64,000 nt of DNA from Methylophilus methylotrophus DSM 46235 = ATCC 53528 (GTDB lineage: Bacteria; Pseudomonadota; Gammaproteobacteria; Burkholderiales; Methylophilaceae), in the NCBI RefSeq assembly GCF_000378225.1, contig NZ_KB905146.1, positions 1 through 64,000 on the forward strand, read 5' to 3'. This document shows positions 18,991-27,502 of the stretch, one piece after another. Made by a program: the position numbers and the translations under genes. Under the pieces are notes generated by a model. It did not search any database. It was given only the letters and a program-made list of their open reading frames with translations, and had not been told where the DNA came from. Each line of letters starts with the position of its first letter. Within the stretch, counting starts at the first letter, position 1.

Positions 18991-20067
18991 TTAAACACCT
19001 TTACGCATTCTGGCCAGCAATACTAGGAAAAATGGCGCACCCAGCAAGGCAGTAAAAATACCCACCGGGATTTCGGCAGGAATCGCCACCGTCCTGGCAG
19101 CAGTATCTGCCAGTAGCAGCAAAATAGCCCCCACCAGCATGGCCAGGGGTGCCAAACGGCGTTGGTCCGGCCCTACCAGCAGACGCACGATGTGCGGCGC
19201 CACCAAGCCAATAAACCCTATCATGCCGCACCACGCAACCGCGAAACCGCACAGTACTGCGACCAGCATAATCACACGCATGCGCAGTGCACGCACATTC
19301 ACGCCGACATGTGCGGCAGCCGCTTCGCCCAGGGCCAGGGCATTCATGGCATGTGTGAGCTGGCGTAGTGCCCACAATGCCAGCACGAGTGTGATCAGCA
19401 ACACACCAGCCAATGCCCAATTGGCACCAGCCAGTGATCCCAGTGTCCAGAACGACAAAGTCCGCAATTGTTCGTCCGTCGCCAGGTAGGTACATAAGCC
19501 TATCACGGCAGCAGCCAGTGCATTGAGTGCGATGCCGGTGAGTAACAAGCCGGCAATAGAGTCCGCCGTGAGCCAGCGCGCGACGCTATCGAGAATAAAG
19601 CAGACAGTGACCGCGCCACAAAAAGCAGTCGCTGGCAACAGCCAGTAACGTAAAGCAGCCGGGACTTCTATGCCACTGCTGGCAAGCAGCACGATGGTGA
19701 GGGCGGCCGCACAGGCGGCGCCACTGGTCACGCCGAGCAATCCGGGGTCGGCCAGCGGGTTGCGGAACAGGCCTTGTGCCAGCGCACCTGACAGCGCCAA
19801 TGCCGCACCAATCAATACTGCAAACAAAATGCGCGGCAGGCGCAAATGCCACAAGACATACGCCCCACCCGATAGCGGCTCATCACTATTTTTCAGCACG
19901 GCCAGCCAATCCTGCCAGGTGACGGGCACTGCCCCCATGGTGGCCGCAGCCCATACGCCTGCTATCAGTATCAGCGATAGTAGCCATGCAGGCTTGCTGG
20001 CAAACCATTGTGGCAATCCCCAGACGGTGCTGGTTGTACGTGATGACTGCGAGATGAATGATGTCAT
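18991..20067 (-). CDS. hmuU: Hemin ABC transporter permease HmuU
   Basis: 358-residue FecCD-family permease with about ten membrane helices. It has LRLPRILFAVLIGAALALSGALAQGLFRNPLADPGLLGVTSGA landmarks (RLPRIL, GLFRNPLADPGLLG), the AxxxxGxxxFxGLVAPHIVR segment (GMIGFIGLVAPHIVRL) that couples to the ATPase, and a C-terminal EIPVGIFTALLGAPFFLVLL. Length and context (hmuT upstream, hmuV 2 bases downstream) fit HmuU. The N-terminus carries about 25 polar residues before the first helix. Confidence 0.93.
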   Translation of the reverse strand: MTSFISQSSRTTSTVWGLPQWFASKPAWLLSLILIAGVWAAATMGAVPVTWQDWLAVLKNSDEPLSGGAYVLWHLRLPRILFAVLIGAALALSGALAQGLFRNPLADPGLLGVTSGAACAAALTIVLLASSGIEVPAALRYWLLPATAFCGAVTVCFILDSVARWLTADSIAGLLLTGIALNALAAAVIGLCTYLATDEQLRTLSFWTLGSLAGANWALAGVLLITLVLALWALRQLTHAMNALALGEAAAAHVGVNVRALRMRVIMLVAVLCGFAVAWCGMIGFIGLVAPHIVRLLVGPDQRRLAPLAMLVGAILLLLADTAARTVAIPAEIPVGIFTALLGAPFFLVLLARMRKGV

Positions 20068-20102
20068 ATCTACCTACCCTGCCGAGAAACGTGGCTGGGC
20101 TG

Positions 20103-21023
20103 CTAGCCTTGCATGGCCTTGGTGAGTAACTGATCCAGTGCTGACAAGGCTTGCGGCAAGCGCGGGCCAAACCCCAGCATAAACATGGCTTCCAATGCCA
20201 CAATACGGCGTTTTTGCCCGGCTGGCGTCTGCGCCAGGCCAGGTAATTTCAATGCACCATCAACCCCGCCGACCACACCCATGCCCTGCTCGGTGAACAG
20301 TACAATGTCTGGCTGTGCAGCAATCACGGCTTCTGGGGTTAATGGTTTAAAGCCGTCAAAGCCGTCCACGGCATTGCGCGCACCTGCATAGGCAATCATG
20401 GCGTCGGCACTGGTTTTTCTCCCACCGACCATGATTTGCGCCGGACTATGCGACAAAATAAACAACACTCGTGGTGCAGATGTTTTGCGTGCGAGGATAG
20501 GCGCACGTGCACGCTGCCAGTCTTGCCTTAACTGCGACTCCAACTGGCTGGCCTGTGCCGCTCGTTCTATCAGGCTCCCTACATGCTGAATGCGCTCTAT
20601 CACCCCTTCAAATTTGTCGTTGGCAGACAATATAGACACGGGCACGCCTGCCGTGCCTACCTGCCGCAGGACTGCCGGGGGGCCTGCGTCCTCCGTGGCA
20701 AGCACCAGTGTTGGGCTCAAAGCCAGAATGCCTTCGCTGGAGAGCGCCCTGGCATAGCCTACACTGGGCAACTTTGTCGCTGCCTCCGGATAGAGCGATG
20801 TGGTATCTACCCCCACCAGTTCTTTTTCAGCGCCCAGGGCATAAATAATTTCCGTGAGTCCACCACCGACGCTTACAATGCGGCGTGCCGTTTTTTTGCC
20901 TGCTTCATTGCCAAGGGCAAGTTGCGGTAAACACACCGCTGCCACCGCGGCCCCCAGCTGACTTAAAAAAATACGACGTGCGTGCGGCATGCCCTCTTTG
21001 GGATTGTTAAATACGTGAGACAT
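20103..21023 (-). CDS. hmuT: Periplasmic hemin-binding protein HmuT
   Basis: 306-residue class III periplasmic binding protein. It shows a hydrophobic export segment with preceding Arg pair (ARRIFLSQLGAAVAAVCLPQLALG), then RRIVSVGGGLTEIIYALGAEKELVGVD-type HmuT hallmarks (SVGGGLTEIIYALG, GVDTTSLYPEAA, PSVGYARALSSEG). The VGYxRxLSxEG segment surrounds the heme-ligand Tyr in ShuT/HmuT relatives. It hands heme to HmuUV. It lies 5 bases after hmuS and 35 bases before hmuU. Confidence 0.92.
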   Translation of the reverse strand: MSHVFNNPKEGMPHARRIFLSQLGAAVAAVCLPQLALGNEAGKKTARRIVSVGGGLTEIIYALGAEKELVGVDTTSLYPEAATKLPSVGYARALSSEGILALSPTLVLATEDAGPPAVLRQVGTAGVPVSILSANDKFEGVIERIQHVGSLIERAAQASQLESQLRQDWQRARAPILARKTSAPRVLFILSHSPAQIMVGGRKTSADAMIAYAGARNAVDGFDGFKPLTPEAVIAAQPDIVLFTEQGMGVVGGVDGALKLPGLAQTPAGQKRRIVALEAMFMLGFGPRLPQALSALDQLLTKAMQG

Positions 21024-21028
21024 ACGGA

Positions 21029-22081
21029 TTAAACCTTAGGTAAACGGTCAATCAAGTCGGCCCAGGCGTTTTCAGATTCTCCAGCCACATTGGCAGATGC
21101 AAACAAAGCGATGAGTGCGCCAGCCCCGTCCAATAACACCAGCGCTGAAAACATGCCATGCAAGCCGGATTGCACAACCATCCAGGCAGACGCAATATGA
21201 TCTTCGCGCAAATGCAAATTAAACCCTGGGTCCAGTACATTCAGCCATGGCCCCATGACAACAACTTTATCCACCGGTCCACTGTGCGCCTGTGTCGCCC
21301 CCGCGTTTCCGGTCAAAATCAAAGGCGCAATGGCTTCGTTAGCGGCAGTTTCCAGTAGCGCTCTCGCGGCATGCACAGGCACTTGCCTTGCCGTTTCCGC
21401 AGCCAGCTGTTGCACATAGGACAAGCAGGCCCCTTCGCATTGCGCAAGCAAGGTATATAAATCACGGGCATCGTGCACCCTGTCCCAGGCCATTAAAAAA
21501 GATGGGAAATCTTGAACAACCGCGATAGTAACAGGGGGCAGCACAGCGATTCCAGGCAGCTGATTTTCATCAGAAAACTGCGCAACCAGGGCCAGGTAAG
21601 CCGCAATGTCACTTTGCGGACACAAAAACACTTTGTGTACCGCCACCCCCGCCTTGTCATAAAACTGCAGACTGCGCTGCACGCCCTTTTCACCAGACTC
21701 TGCGACAGCAAATCCATGCTGCCAATGTTCAAGATGGCACTGCAAATCGATCTGCTCCCCGCCTACGGTGATGACGTTATCCTGCGCAGTCACCAACTCG
21801 TAAACGCCCTCTTTTTCATGCACGCATGCGGCATTACGCGTGAGCGCCATGACGTGCTTGAGGGAAGCAAAAGCCACCAGCAGCCCATGCCACTCTGGCC
21901 GCAAACGCGTCACCCGCATCAACCCATCAGCAGGTGCGCCTATGTTTGCCGCAATCAACTCGCCTTCAGAGATATGCAGCTTTTCGGCGATCTCTCGATG
22001 GCGGGCGCGACCTGCCTGGCGCTCCAATTCGAACTGCCGCCTGATCTCTGCTAACAGCGGATTCTTTAGAGGCAGATTCAT
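21029..22081 (-). CDS. hmuS: Hemin-degrading / heme-trafficking factor HmuS
   Basis: 350-residue cytoplasmic HemS/HmuS/ChuS family protein with the duplicated fold. It has HVMALTRNAACVHEKEGVYE (first-half heme pocket) and SLQFYDKAGVAVHKVFL, which carries the conserved second-half His. It would accept imported heme and release iron with or without ring cleavage. It is encoded 2 bases after hugZ and 5 bases before hmuT. Two heme-degrading types (HmuS and HugZ) together are common in such operons. Confidence 0.92.
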   Translation of the reverse strand: MNLPLKNPLLAEIRRQFELERQAGRARHREIAEKLHISEGELIAANIGAPADGLMRVTRLRPEWHGLLVAFASLKHVMALTRNAACVHEKEGVYELVTAQDNVITVGGEQIDLQCHLEHWQHGFAVAESGEKGVQRSLQFYDKAGVAVHKVFLCPQSDIAAYLALVAQFSDENQLPGIAVLPPVTIAVVQDFPSFLMAWDRVHDARDLYTLLAQCEGACLSYVQQLAAETARQVPVHAARALLETAANEAIAPLILTGNAGATQAHSGPVDKVVVMGPWLNVLDPGFNLHLREDHIASAWMVVQSGLHGMFSALVLLDGAGALIALFASANVAGESENAWADLIDRLPKV

Positions 22082-22083
22082 GT

Positions 22084-22629
22084 TTATGCCAGCTGATCCA
22101 GTTTCTGCTGAGTCGCTTTATCAGGTGCCGTATGCCCCTGGTCATTCCTGTGGGTGATCTGCATCAGGTCTTGCCCATTCAAATGATAGGCTTTGGCAAA
22201 ACCGGATACATAGCTGCCCTGAGCAGGTGTTAACTCCATCAAGTGGAAGTCAGTCAGTTTGCTGATCACATCCATAAACTTGCCAAATTTTTCAAAAAAT
22301 AAAATCATGATGGTTTCGAACTTGGCACTGTCCCGGTTTACTTCCTGCGCAGCACATTGAAACACCAGTCGCTTTCTTGCAAAGAGATGGGCTGCATCTT
22401 TCTCAGCTTCGATAAACATCAAGGAACACCGTCCGGTATCGCGCAGATTGGCACAATGCGTGGCCAGCTCGCTGACATAAATATAAAATTGATGGTCATG
22501 CTCCACATAGGCAGCATAACTGGCTTCAGGCAAGCCTTGTGTATTGGTGGTAGCCAGTTGGAGCGACTGAAACTGGCTTTTGAATGCCATGGCTTCCGCC
22601 CCAATAGATTGCAACTTCTCCTCGTTCAT
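22084..22629 (-). CDS. HugZ/HutZ-family heme utilisation protein
   Basis: 181-residue split-barrel FMN-binding-like protein of the pyridoxamine-phosphate-oxidase superfamily, HugZ/HutZ group. Heme-linked landmarks include SLQLATTNTQGLPEASYAAYV, the FYIYVSELATHCANLRDTGRCSLMFIE region, and FHLMELTPAQGSYVSGFAKAY near the C-terminus. HutZ and HugZ degrade heme in the cytoplasm. ATG 22629 with GGAG 9 bases upstream is chosen; the codon at 22662 lacks a ribosome site. First gene of the heme operon, 67 bases from a Fur-like box. No HmuR-type receptor gene lies with the operon. Confidence 0.85.
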   Translation of the reverse strand: MNEEKLQSIGAEAMAFKSQFQSLQLATTNTQGLPEASYAAYVEHDHQFYIYVSELATHCANLRDTGRCSLMFIEAEKDAAHLFARKRLVFQCAAQEVNRDSAKFETIMILFFEKFGKFMDVISKLTDFHLMELTPAQGSYVSGFAKAYHLNGQDLMQITHRNDQGHTAPDKATQQKLDQLA

Positions 22630-22695
22630 ATCATTATTCTCCAGGTTAAACACCTCACCCATGTAAGATGAAGTTATTTATTAATTGATATTCTA

Positions 22696-22714
22696 CATGA
22701 TAATCGTTTTCATT
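22696..22714 (-). promoter_or_regulatory. Fur-box-like operator upstream of hugZ-hmuSTUV
   Basis: CATGATAATCGTTTTCATT keeps 14 of 16 arm positions of the window's perfect Fur palindrome. It is placed 67 bases before the hugZ start and oriented with the heme operon. It supports iron-dependent repression of heme import. Confidence 0.75.
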
Positions 22715-22793
22715 TACAAAATGACACTTTACCGCGTTCTTAATATTATTTTTCTCGTATCAATCAGGCCTTGGTGAGTCAGAAAACAACATC

Positions 22794-22833
22794 AGGCCAG
22801 TCTGCCCGCTCGAACAGGCAGGCAGACTGGCCT
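22794..22833 (-). terminator. Hairpin downstream of azurin gene
   Basis: A perfect 13-bp inverted repeat (AGGCCAGTCTGCC at 22794-22806 and its complement at 22821-22833) with a 14-base loop. On the minus strand it is followed by a T-rich stretch (GTTGTTTTCT). It is a likely terminator for azu, insulating the heme operon, although the T-run is weak. Confidence 0.6.
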
Positions 22834-22876
22834 GGTGATATCCCCAGATTTAAGCACACTAAAAATCAGTGGCACC

Positions 22877-22917
22877 GCAGGATAAAAGGGCGTAACAAGT
22901 GTTCGCTGTTATCCTGC
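22877..22917. repeat. 9-bp inverted repeat near the azurin 3' end
   Basis: GCAGGATAA at 22877-22885 pairs with TTATCCTGC at 22909-22917 across a 23-base loop. It lies between the azurin stop and the stronger hairpin at 22794. It may be part of the mRNA 3' end structure. No function is claimed. Confidence 0.45.
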
Positions 22918-22940
22918 TTGTGCTCTGGTGACGGTGAGGC

Positions 22941-23411
22941 TTAGATGAGTTTGAGGGTACCCTTCATCATTGATGCATGTCCTGGAAAGGAACAGAAAAA
23001 GACGTAGCTACCCGCGGCATCCAATTGCGATGGATTAAATGAAGTGCTTGCACTCTCACCACCGCCAATCACAGTGGTCGCAGCCACTACACGGGCGTCC
23101 TGCGGTTTGACAAATGACTTGCTGACGCCGGCTTTGCTGCCATCCTGCAACACACCCTGTTCATCTGCCTGTTTGCTCACAACCAGGTTATGGCCCATGA
23201 TGTTTTTGCTCATGGTGCCGGTATGTTTCAGGTTGATGGTAAAGGACTTGCAGCTTTTAGGAATAGCAATTTCTTTGGTATTAAAAGTCATTGCATCGGT
23301 GGCTTCCACAGTCACATCGCAACTTGCAGCGGCTTGCGCCTGCTGTTGCAGCAAACATGCCGCTCCCATAGTAACCAGTAATTGCGCGCATTGCTTCATT
23401 GTAAATCGCAT
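22941..23411 (-). CDS. azu: Azurin (blue copper protein)
   Basis: 156-residue periplasmic type-1 copper protein. Signal peptide ends at about QQQAQAAA; the mature start SCDVTVEATDAMTFNTKEI is azurin-like. Copper ligands are visible: His in MGHNLVVSK, then Cys, His and Met in CSFPGHASMM with the azurin spacing (Cys, +5 His, +9 Met). It shuttles electrons between cytochromes and, in methylotrophs, dehydrogenases or peroxidases. ATG 23411 is preceded by GGAGAA; ATGs at 23423 and 23432 are alternatives. It stands alone between two iron operons. Confidence 0.92.
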   Translation of the reverse strand: MRFTMKQCAQLLVTMGAACLLQQQAQAAASCDVTVEATDAMTFNTKEIAIPKSCKSFTINLKHTGTMSKNIMGHNLVVSKQADEQGVLQDGSKAGVSKSFVKPQDARVVAATTVIGGGESASTSFNPSQLDAAGSYVFFCSFPGHASMMKGTLKLI

Positions 23412-23487
23412 GATGTTCTCCATTGCATCCATATTGAAAAATTGGCTGGCTACTGGAGAGAAGCTCGTTGGCTGGCTGGGGTTAAAA

Positions 23488-23769
23488 CTATCTTGTGGCG
23501 TTTTGCTCGCGGTATTTTTTCTTGATCACGGACCCGCTTTTGCGTTGTGCGGCTGGCTTGAGCCAATAATGATACCCGGCAATCAATATCGGCAATGCCA
23601 CCGCAGTATCCGACACCAGTTCGCGCACGTCATCATAGAGCAAGGCTGCAATCAGTCCGATACAGGAAAGGACTGCAATCACCGTAGGCCATAAAAAAAT
23701 TTGTTGTAATGTTTTCGCTTGCATAAAAGGTGCGTCACCATGATTTGTTCGCCCGTTGAAATTGATCAA
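23488..23769 (-). CDS. Small two-helix membrane protein next to PepSY gene
   Basis: 93 residues from a TTG overlapping the upstream stop (TTGA), or 78 residues from ATG 23724. It has two hydrophobic helices (IFLWPTVIAVLSCIGLIAALLY and TAVALPILIAGYHYWL) and a basic C-terminus (KSGSVIKKKYREQ). Short membrane proteins of this pattern commonly follow PepSY membrane genes in iron clusters; a domain name cannot be assigned with certainty. Last gene of the TonB operon. Confidence 0.65.
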   Translation of the reverse strand: MINFNGRTNHGDAPFMQAKTLQQIFLWPTVIAVLSCIGLIAALLYDDVRELVSDTAVALPILIAGYHYWLKPAAQRKSGSVIKKKYREQNATR

Positions 23770-24905
23770 TACGCCTCTCTCAGCAAGATGCGCGTATTCA
23801 CATCAGGCACATATTGATGACGCTTGCGCCACCATAATTTAAGTCCTGTCCACAGTACAATAATGCTCAATATATCCAGCACGGCCCATATCCATTTGAG
23901 TGTGGTGCCGCCATAGTCACCAAAATGGAGTGGCTGTGAAACCAGCAACGCCACCAGGTACCATGGCAACGGGCGGCTATCGGTCAGTGTGGCATGTTGT
24001 GCATCGACCAGCACGGGCTTGAACAAGCGCTTGGTGAGTGGCGTATCGCCACGCATGAAAATACCGTAGTGATGCTTGCTGGTATAAGCCGTACCGGGAA
24101 AGGCGATGAAACCAAGTTGCATCTCGGGTTCGGTTTTCTGGGCCACATCCAGTGATTCTTGCAGTGAAGCAAAATGTCTAGGAGGCGGCAGGTTTTTGTA
24201 AGGCGCGATCATTTGCGACATCTGGTCAAATTGCCAGTACTTCACCAGCAGGTCTGACCAGGCGTTGATGACACCGGTGGCACCGACGACGAAAAACCAG
24301 CTGAGCGTCACAATACCGAGCAAGTTATGAATATCCAGACGCTTGAGCTTTTCACCTCGCTCATGTCGAACTTCGCCAAAAGGCAGCTTGCGCATAAAAG
24401 GCGCATAAAGCACCACGCCTGAAATGATGGCGATGACCAGCAAGAATCCCATCAAGCCCAGGAACAACATGCCAGGCAAACCGGCGAACAGATCCACGTG
24501 CAACTTGAACATCACATACATAAAGCCTTGCTCACTGGGTGGCTCGCCTAGTACTTGCGCTGTGCGCGCATCCACCACCACATGTTTGAAACCGCTATCT
24601 GCCATCGTGGTTTTCGCCAATCTGACGACCCACTGCAGCGGCTCATCCTCCTCGCGGTACATATACAACGGCACCATGCCGGGCTGCCTGGCTTTGGCAG
24701 CTGCCAGTACCGCATCCATACTGGCCATCGGCCCCTGATGTGCGATCTCAGGAGTCGCGATATGATCGTCCAGCCAGTCACCAATTTCATGATGAAAAAT
24801 CAGCGGTAAACCCGTGAGGCACAGCAACAACATGAACACCGTGCACACCAGGCTGGACCATTTATGCACCCAGGCCCAGCGACGGATAGAGGAATGAGAC
24901 AGCAT
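23766..24905 (-). CDS. PepSY-associated TM-helix protein
   Basis: 379-residue inner membrane protein, second of this family in the window and shorter than the one at 12345. It has the N-terminal WAWVHKWSSLVCTVFMLLLCLTGLPLIF helix region (conserved His in VHKWSS), a periplasmic PepSY region, the LDIHNLLGIVTLSWFFVVGATGVINAW helices, and a final helix with WTGLKLWWRKR. Such proteins accompany siderophore systems and are proposed to help reduce ferric iron. It lies 30 bases after exbD. Confidence 0.87.
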   Translation of the reverse strand: MLSHSSIRRWAWVHKWSSLVCTVFMLLLCLTGLPLIFHHEIGDWLDDHIATPEIAHQGPMASMDAVLAAAKARQPGMVPLYMYREEDEPLQWVVRLAKTTMADSGFKHVVVDARTAQVLGEPPSEQGFMYVMFKLHVDLFAGLPGMLFLGLMGFLLVIAIISGVVLYAPFMRKLPFGEVRHERGEKLKRLDIHNLLGIVTLSWFFVVGATGVINAWSDLLVKYWQFDQMSQMIAPYKNLPPPRHFASLQESLDVAQKTEPEMQLGFIAFPGTAYTSKHHYGIFMRGDTPLTKRLFKPVLVDAQHATLTDSRPLPWYLVALLVSQPLHFGDYGGTTLKWIWAVLDILSIIVLWTGLKLWWRKRHQYVPDVNTRILLREAY

Positions 24906-24935
24906 GAATAAAACCTATGGCAATTGCTTGATGAC

Positions 24936-25355
24936 TTACGGTTGCGGCTGGCTCACGAAGCCAACTTTTTTCATGCCAGCGGTTTGCGCTTTAGCCAGCA
25001 CCTCTGCCAGTACCTGGTAACGCGTATTTTTGTCAGCGCGGATTTGCAATTCTGGCTGCTGTTGCTTGACAGCCTCGTCTGACATACGTGTCGCGAGGTC
25101 GGCCACCTGGATTTCGCTGTCATTCCAGAAAATCTTGCCCTCGGCATCCACGGCCAGGTCAATCACTTCCGGTTTTTCCTCCAGTGGTTGTGAGGTGGCT
25201 TGCGGCAAATCAATCTTGACCGCATGCGTCAGCAGTGGCGCCGTGATGATAAAAATCACCAGCAACACCAGCATGACGTCAACCAGCGGTGTGGTGTTGA
25301 TTTCACTCATGGGTTGCGTGTGCTCAGCCGCACTGAATGGATTTTGGCCCATCAT
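24936..25355 (-). CDS. exbD: Biopolymer transport protein ExbD
   Basis: 139-residue single-helix protein of the TonB-ExbB-ExbD motor. EINTTPLVDVMLVLLVIFIITAP contains the essential Asp in the membrane helix (LVDVMLVLL). The periplasmic domain ends with LAKAQTAGMKKVGFVSQP. The start codon overlaps the exbB stop (ATGA), showing coupled translation. Confidence 0.94.
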   Translation of the reverse strand: MMGQNPFSAAEHTQPMSEINTTPLVDVMLVLLVIFIITAPLLTHAVKIDLPQATSQPLEEKPEVIDLAVDAEGKIFWNDSEIQVADLATRMSDEAVKQQQPELQIRADKNTRYQVLAEVLAKAQTAGMKKVGFVSQPQP

Positions 25356-26095
25356 ACATTGCCACCTTTGCTGGCTACTTTGGCGTGCAGTTCTGTCACG
25401 TTTGCGGGTTTGTTACCCGCCTTGATCACCAGTGGTGCACCGGTGGTCAGCAGGGTATGCAGATCCTGTGCAAAACTCTCAAGTTCCGCCATGATGCCGC
25501 GGTTGGCCTTTATAAACGCGTTATATGCCAGCACGGCAGGAATCGCCACAGCCAGACCAATGGCCGTCATGATCAGGGCTTCACCAACCGGGCCAGCGAC
25601 CTTATCAATGGTTGCCACACCAGATTGGCCAATGGCAGTCAGCGCATGGTAAATGCCCCATACCGTACCGAACAAGCCCACGAAAGGCGCCACACTGCCT
25701 ACGGAGGCCAGCACAGACAAACCGCTTTCGAGTACAGCCTGCTCTTGTGACAGCGTACGACGCAACTGGCGCGCGATAAACTCATCCTGACTGCAGGCCG
25801 CAGCCAGTGACTGGCTGGCGTATTGCTGATGATGCTGGGTAGACTCCACCGCAGTCAGTGCCAGGCGGAATGCCGGTGATTGCAATTGTGCTTCCTGTAG
25901 CGCTTCTTGCAAGGTGGCCTTACGCCAGAATTGGCGTACATAAGCAGACACATCACGCTTGCGCTTGAACACCTGCCAGGACTTCACAAGAATAAAGTAC
26001 CAACTCAGTACCGACATCGTCAGTAAGATCAGTGCCACCAACACCGAAACCACACCACCTTCGGTGATAAAAGCCAAACCACTTGTTGATTGCAT
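25352..26095 (-). CDS. exbB: Biopolymer transport protein ExbB
   Basis: 247-residue MotA/TolQ/ExbB-family proton channel subunit with three helices. It shows VLALILLTMSVLSWYFILVKSW, LSVLASVGSVAPFVGLFGTVWG and EALIMTAIGLAVAIPAVLAYN, including the conserved GTVWGI and pore Thr/Glu positions. It forms the pentameric stator around ExbD and energises TonB. It lies 46 bases after tonB and overlaps exbD by 4 bases. Confidence 0.94.
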   Translation of the reverse strand: MQSTSGLAFITEGGVVSVLVALILLTMSVLSWYFILVKSWQVFKRKRDVSAYVRQFWRKATLQEALQEAQLQSPAFRLALTAVESTQHHQQYASQSLAAACSQDEFIARQLRRTLSQEQAVLESGLSVLASVGSVAPFVGLFGTVWGIYHALTAIGQSGVATIDKVAGPVGEALIMTAIGLAVAIPAVLAYNAFIKANRGIMAELESFAQDLHTLLTTGAPLVIKAGNKPANVTELHAKVASKGGNV

Positions 26096-26141
26096 TAAAA
26101 ATTCCCTTTCACTGAAAACTTGCTCACTATTTCAAACTTGC

Positions 26142-27005
26142 CTAATTCTGCGTCAGCGAGAATGACAACGGTACATTCACATAGGCACTCAACGCTTTTC
26201 CACCCTTGCGCGCAGGCTCAAAACGCCATTGCTTGACCGCATTGACGGCTGCCTTGTCCAGGCGCTCAAAACCACTGCTACTAATCACGTCTACCGTTTC
26301 TGGCCGACCTTCAGCGGACACTAGCACCTTCATCAGCACCCTACCCTCTTCACCGGCACGCTGTGACAAACGCGGATACTCTGGCGGCGGATTATTCAGG
26401 TAAGCAACACCAAATTTTGGGGGCTCGACTTTCTCTTCCACTACCTCCTGCTTGGGAGGTGCTGCTGGCGGCGCTGGTTTGCTAGGCGCACTAGCGACAG
26501 GCGCTTCCAACGGTGGCGCGGATGGCTGCGTGCTGGCTTCAAATTTTGGTTGCTCTGGCGTGGTTTCTACAATACGCTCCACCACCGGCGCAGGCCGCTC
26601 TACAGGCTTAGGCGTTTCTTTAGGCTTGATCACCGGTTTAACCACTGGCTGCTTTTTGATAATCGGCACCACTTCCGGTGCAGGCGCCTCTTCTTTCTTG
26701 GCGGGCAGCGTAATCAGCGAAACCGTCATCGGCTCAGGCTTGGGCTCAACAATGACGGGTTCTTCATGCATCAACAACCAGGCAATGACCGCAGCATGCA
26801 ATGCCACCACAGCCAGCATACCCAGCCCATGCCAGCCCTGACGGCTATCGCGGGACAACCAGTCTTCGGTGGCCAACACCGACCAACGAAAAATCCCGGC
26901 CAACTCTCCGAGCTGACGACGATGCAAACTCAACTCAGGTACACGAGAGGCGAGCGCACGCTGAGGCTTTAACGACAACCCATGCAAAGACTCACGTTGC
27001 AGCAT
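26142..27005 (-). CDS. tonB: TonB energy transducer
   Basis: 287-residue TonB. It has an unusually long cytoplasmic N-terminus (about 55 residues) before the helix LGMLAVVALHAAVIAWLLM, which keeps a His as in the TonB membrane segment. A Pro/Lys/Glu-rich spacer (about 90-200; VKPVIKPKETPKPVERP) leads to a C-terminal domain with NPPPEYPRLSQRAGEEGRV and a final KGGKALSAYVNVPLSFSL. It would serve the three receptors in this region. Confidence 0.93.
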   Translation of the reverse strand: MLQRESLHGLSLKPQRALASRVPELSLHRRQLGELAGIFRWSVLATEDWLSRDSRQGWHGLGMLAVVALHAAVIAWLLMHEEPVIVEPKPEPMTVSLITLPAKKEEAPAPEVVPIIKKQPVVKPVIKPKETPKPVERPAPVVERIVETTPEQPKFEASTQPSAPPLEAPVASAPSKPAPPAAPPKQEVVEEKVEPPKFGVAYLNNPPPEYPRLSQRAGEEGRVLMKVLVSAEGRPETVDVISSSGFERLDKAAVNAVKQWRFEPARKGGKALSAYVNVPLSFSLTQN

Positions 27006-27083
27006 TAGCGCACTCCCCTGATAAAATCACAAAAGGCAACGCCAGGGTTGCCATCATTACACACACATTTCACGCAAAAACCT

Positions 27084-27311
27084 CTATTGATTTTGCTGAG
27101 CCAGTCCTGTCGTTACCAACGCCTGGCACTTGGTCAAAAGTAATTTGTTTTGCTTGGTGCGCGTCAACTGATAAGTCTCGCCACCATGCACAATCGCCAG
27201 CACGCCTGCGTCACCCAACAACTCTTGAGCGTCTATCGTAGGCATCCACTGAAACGAAACGCCGGTCGCATTTTTCACCTCATCCAGTGATGATTGCAAG
27301 CGGTTAGTCAT
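27084..27311 (-). CDS. hemP: Hemin uptake protein HemP
   Basis: 75-residue HemP/HmuP-family protein. The conserved C-terminal core (ELLGDAGVLAIVHGGETYQL then TRTKQNKLLLTK) matches the family pattern of an S/A-x-E-LLG...I-x-H-x-G-x-x-Y-x-LR-x-T-x-x-x-KLILTK. HmuP is known in rhizobia and Bradyrhizobium as a co-activator of heme receptor expression. It is encoded 78 bases before tonB. A strong hairpin lies upstream at 27419-27460. Confidence 0.82.
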   Translation of the reverse strand: MTNRLQSSLDEVKNATGVSFQWMPTIDAQELLGDAGVLAIVHGGETYQLTRTKQNKLLLTKCQALVTTGLAQQNQ

Positions 27312-27418
27312 TTGAATCCATTCTAAAAAAAGGCCGACTTACTTGCGCGAGCAATGCGGCATCAGATTTCAAGGAACACCCTTACCAGGGATGATTTGGC
27401 GCATGAACAATCACGCCT

Positions 27419-27460
27419 ATTTGAGCAATGACATGTTGGGGTTAGGAGCATTGCTCAAAT
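27419..27460 (-). repeat. Perfect 12-bp hairpin between rpsD-like gene and hemP
   Basis: ATTTGAGCAATG (27419-27430) and CATTGCTCAAAT (27449-27460) form a perfect 12-bp stem with an 18-base loop. There is no T-run on the minus strand after it, so it is not a classical terminator. It sits in the 190-base gap before hemP. Options are an mRNA processing or stability element or a leader structure controlling hemP-tonB. Confidence 0.6.
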
Positions 27461-27502
27461 GCTTTACCAGCCAAACCCGATTCAGAGCCTGGCCAGCTAA
27501 AA

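Noticed and set aside
22794-22917. Inverted repeats near azu as a CRISPR or mobile-element end
   Set aside because: Only two unrelated hairpins, no repeated units or transposase; a terminator is simpler.
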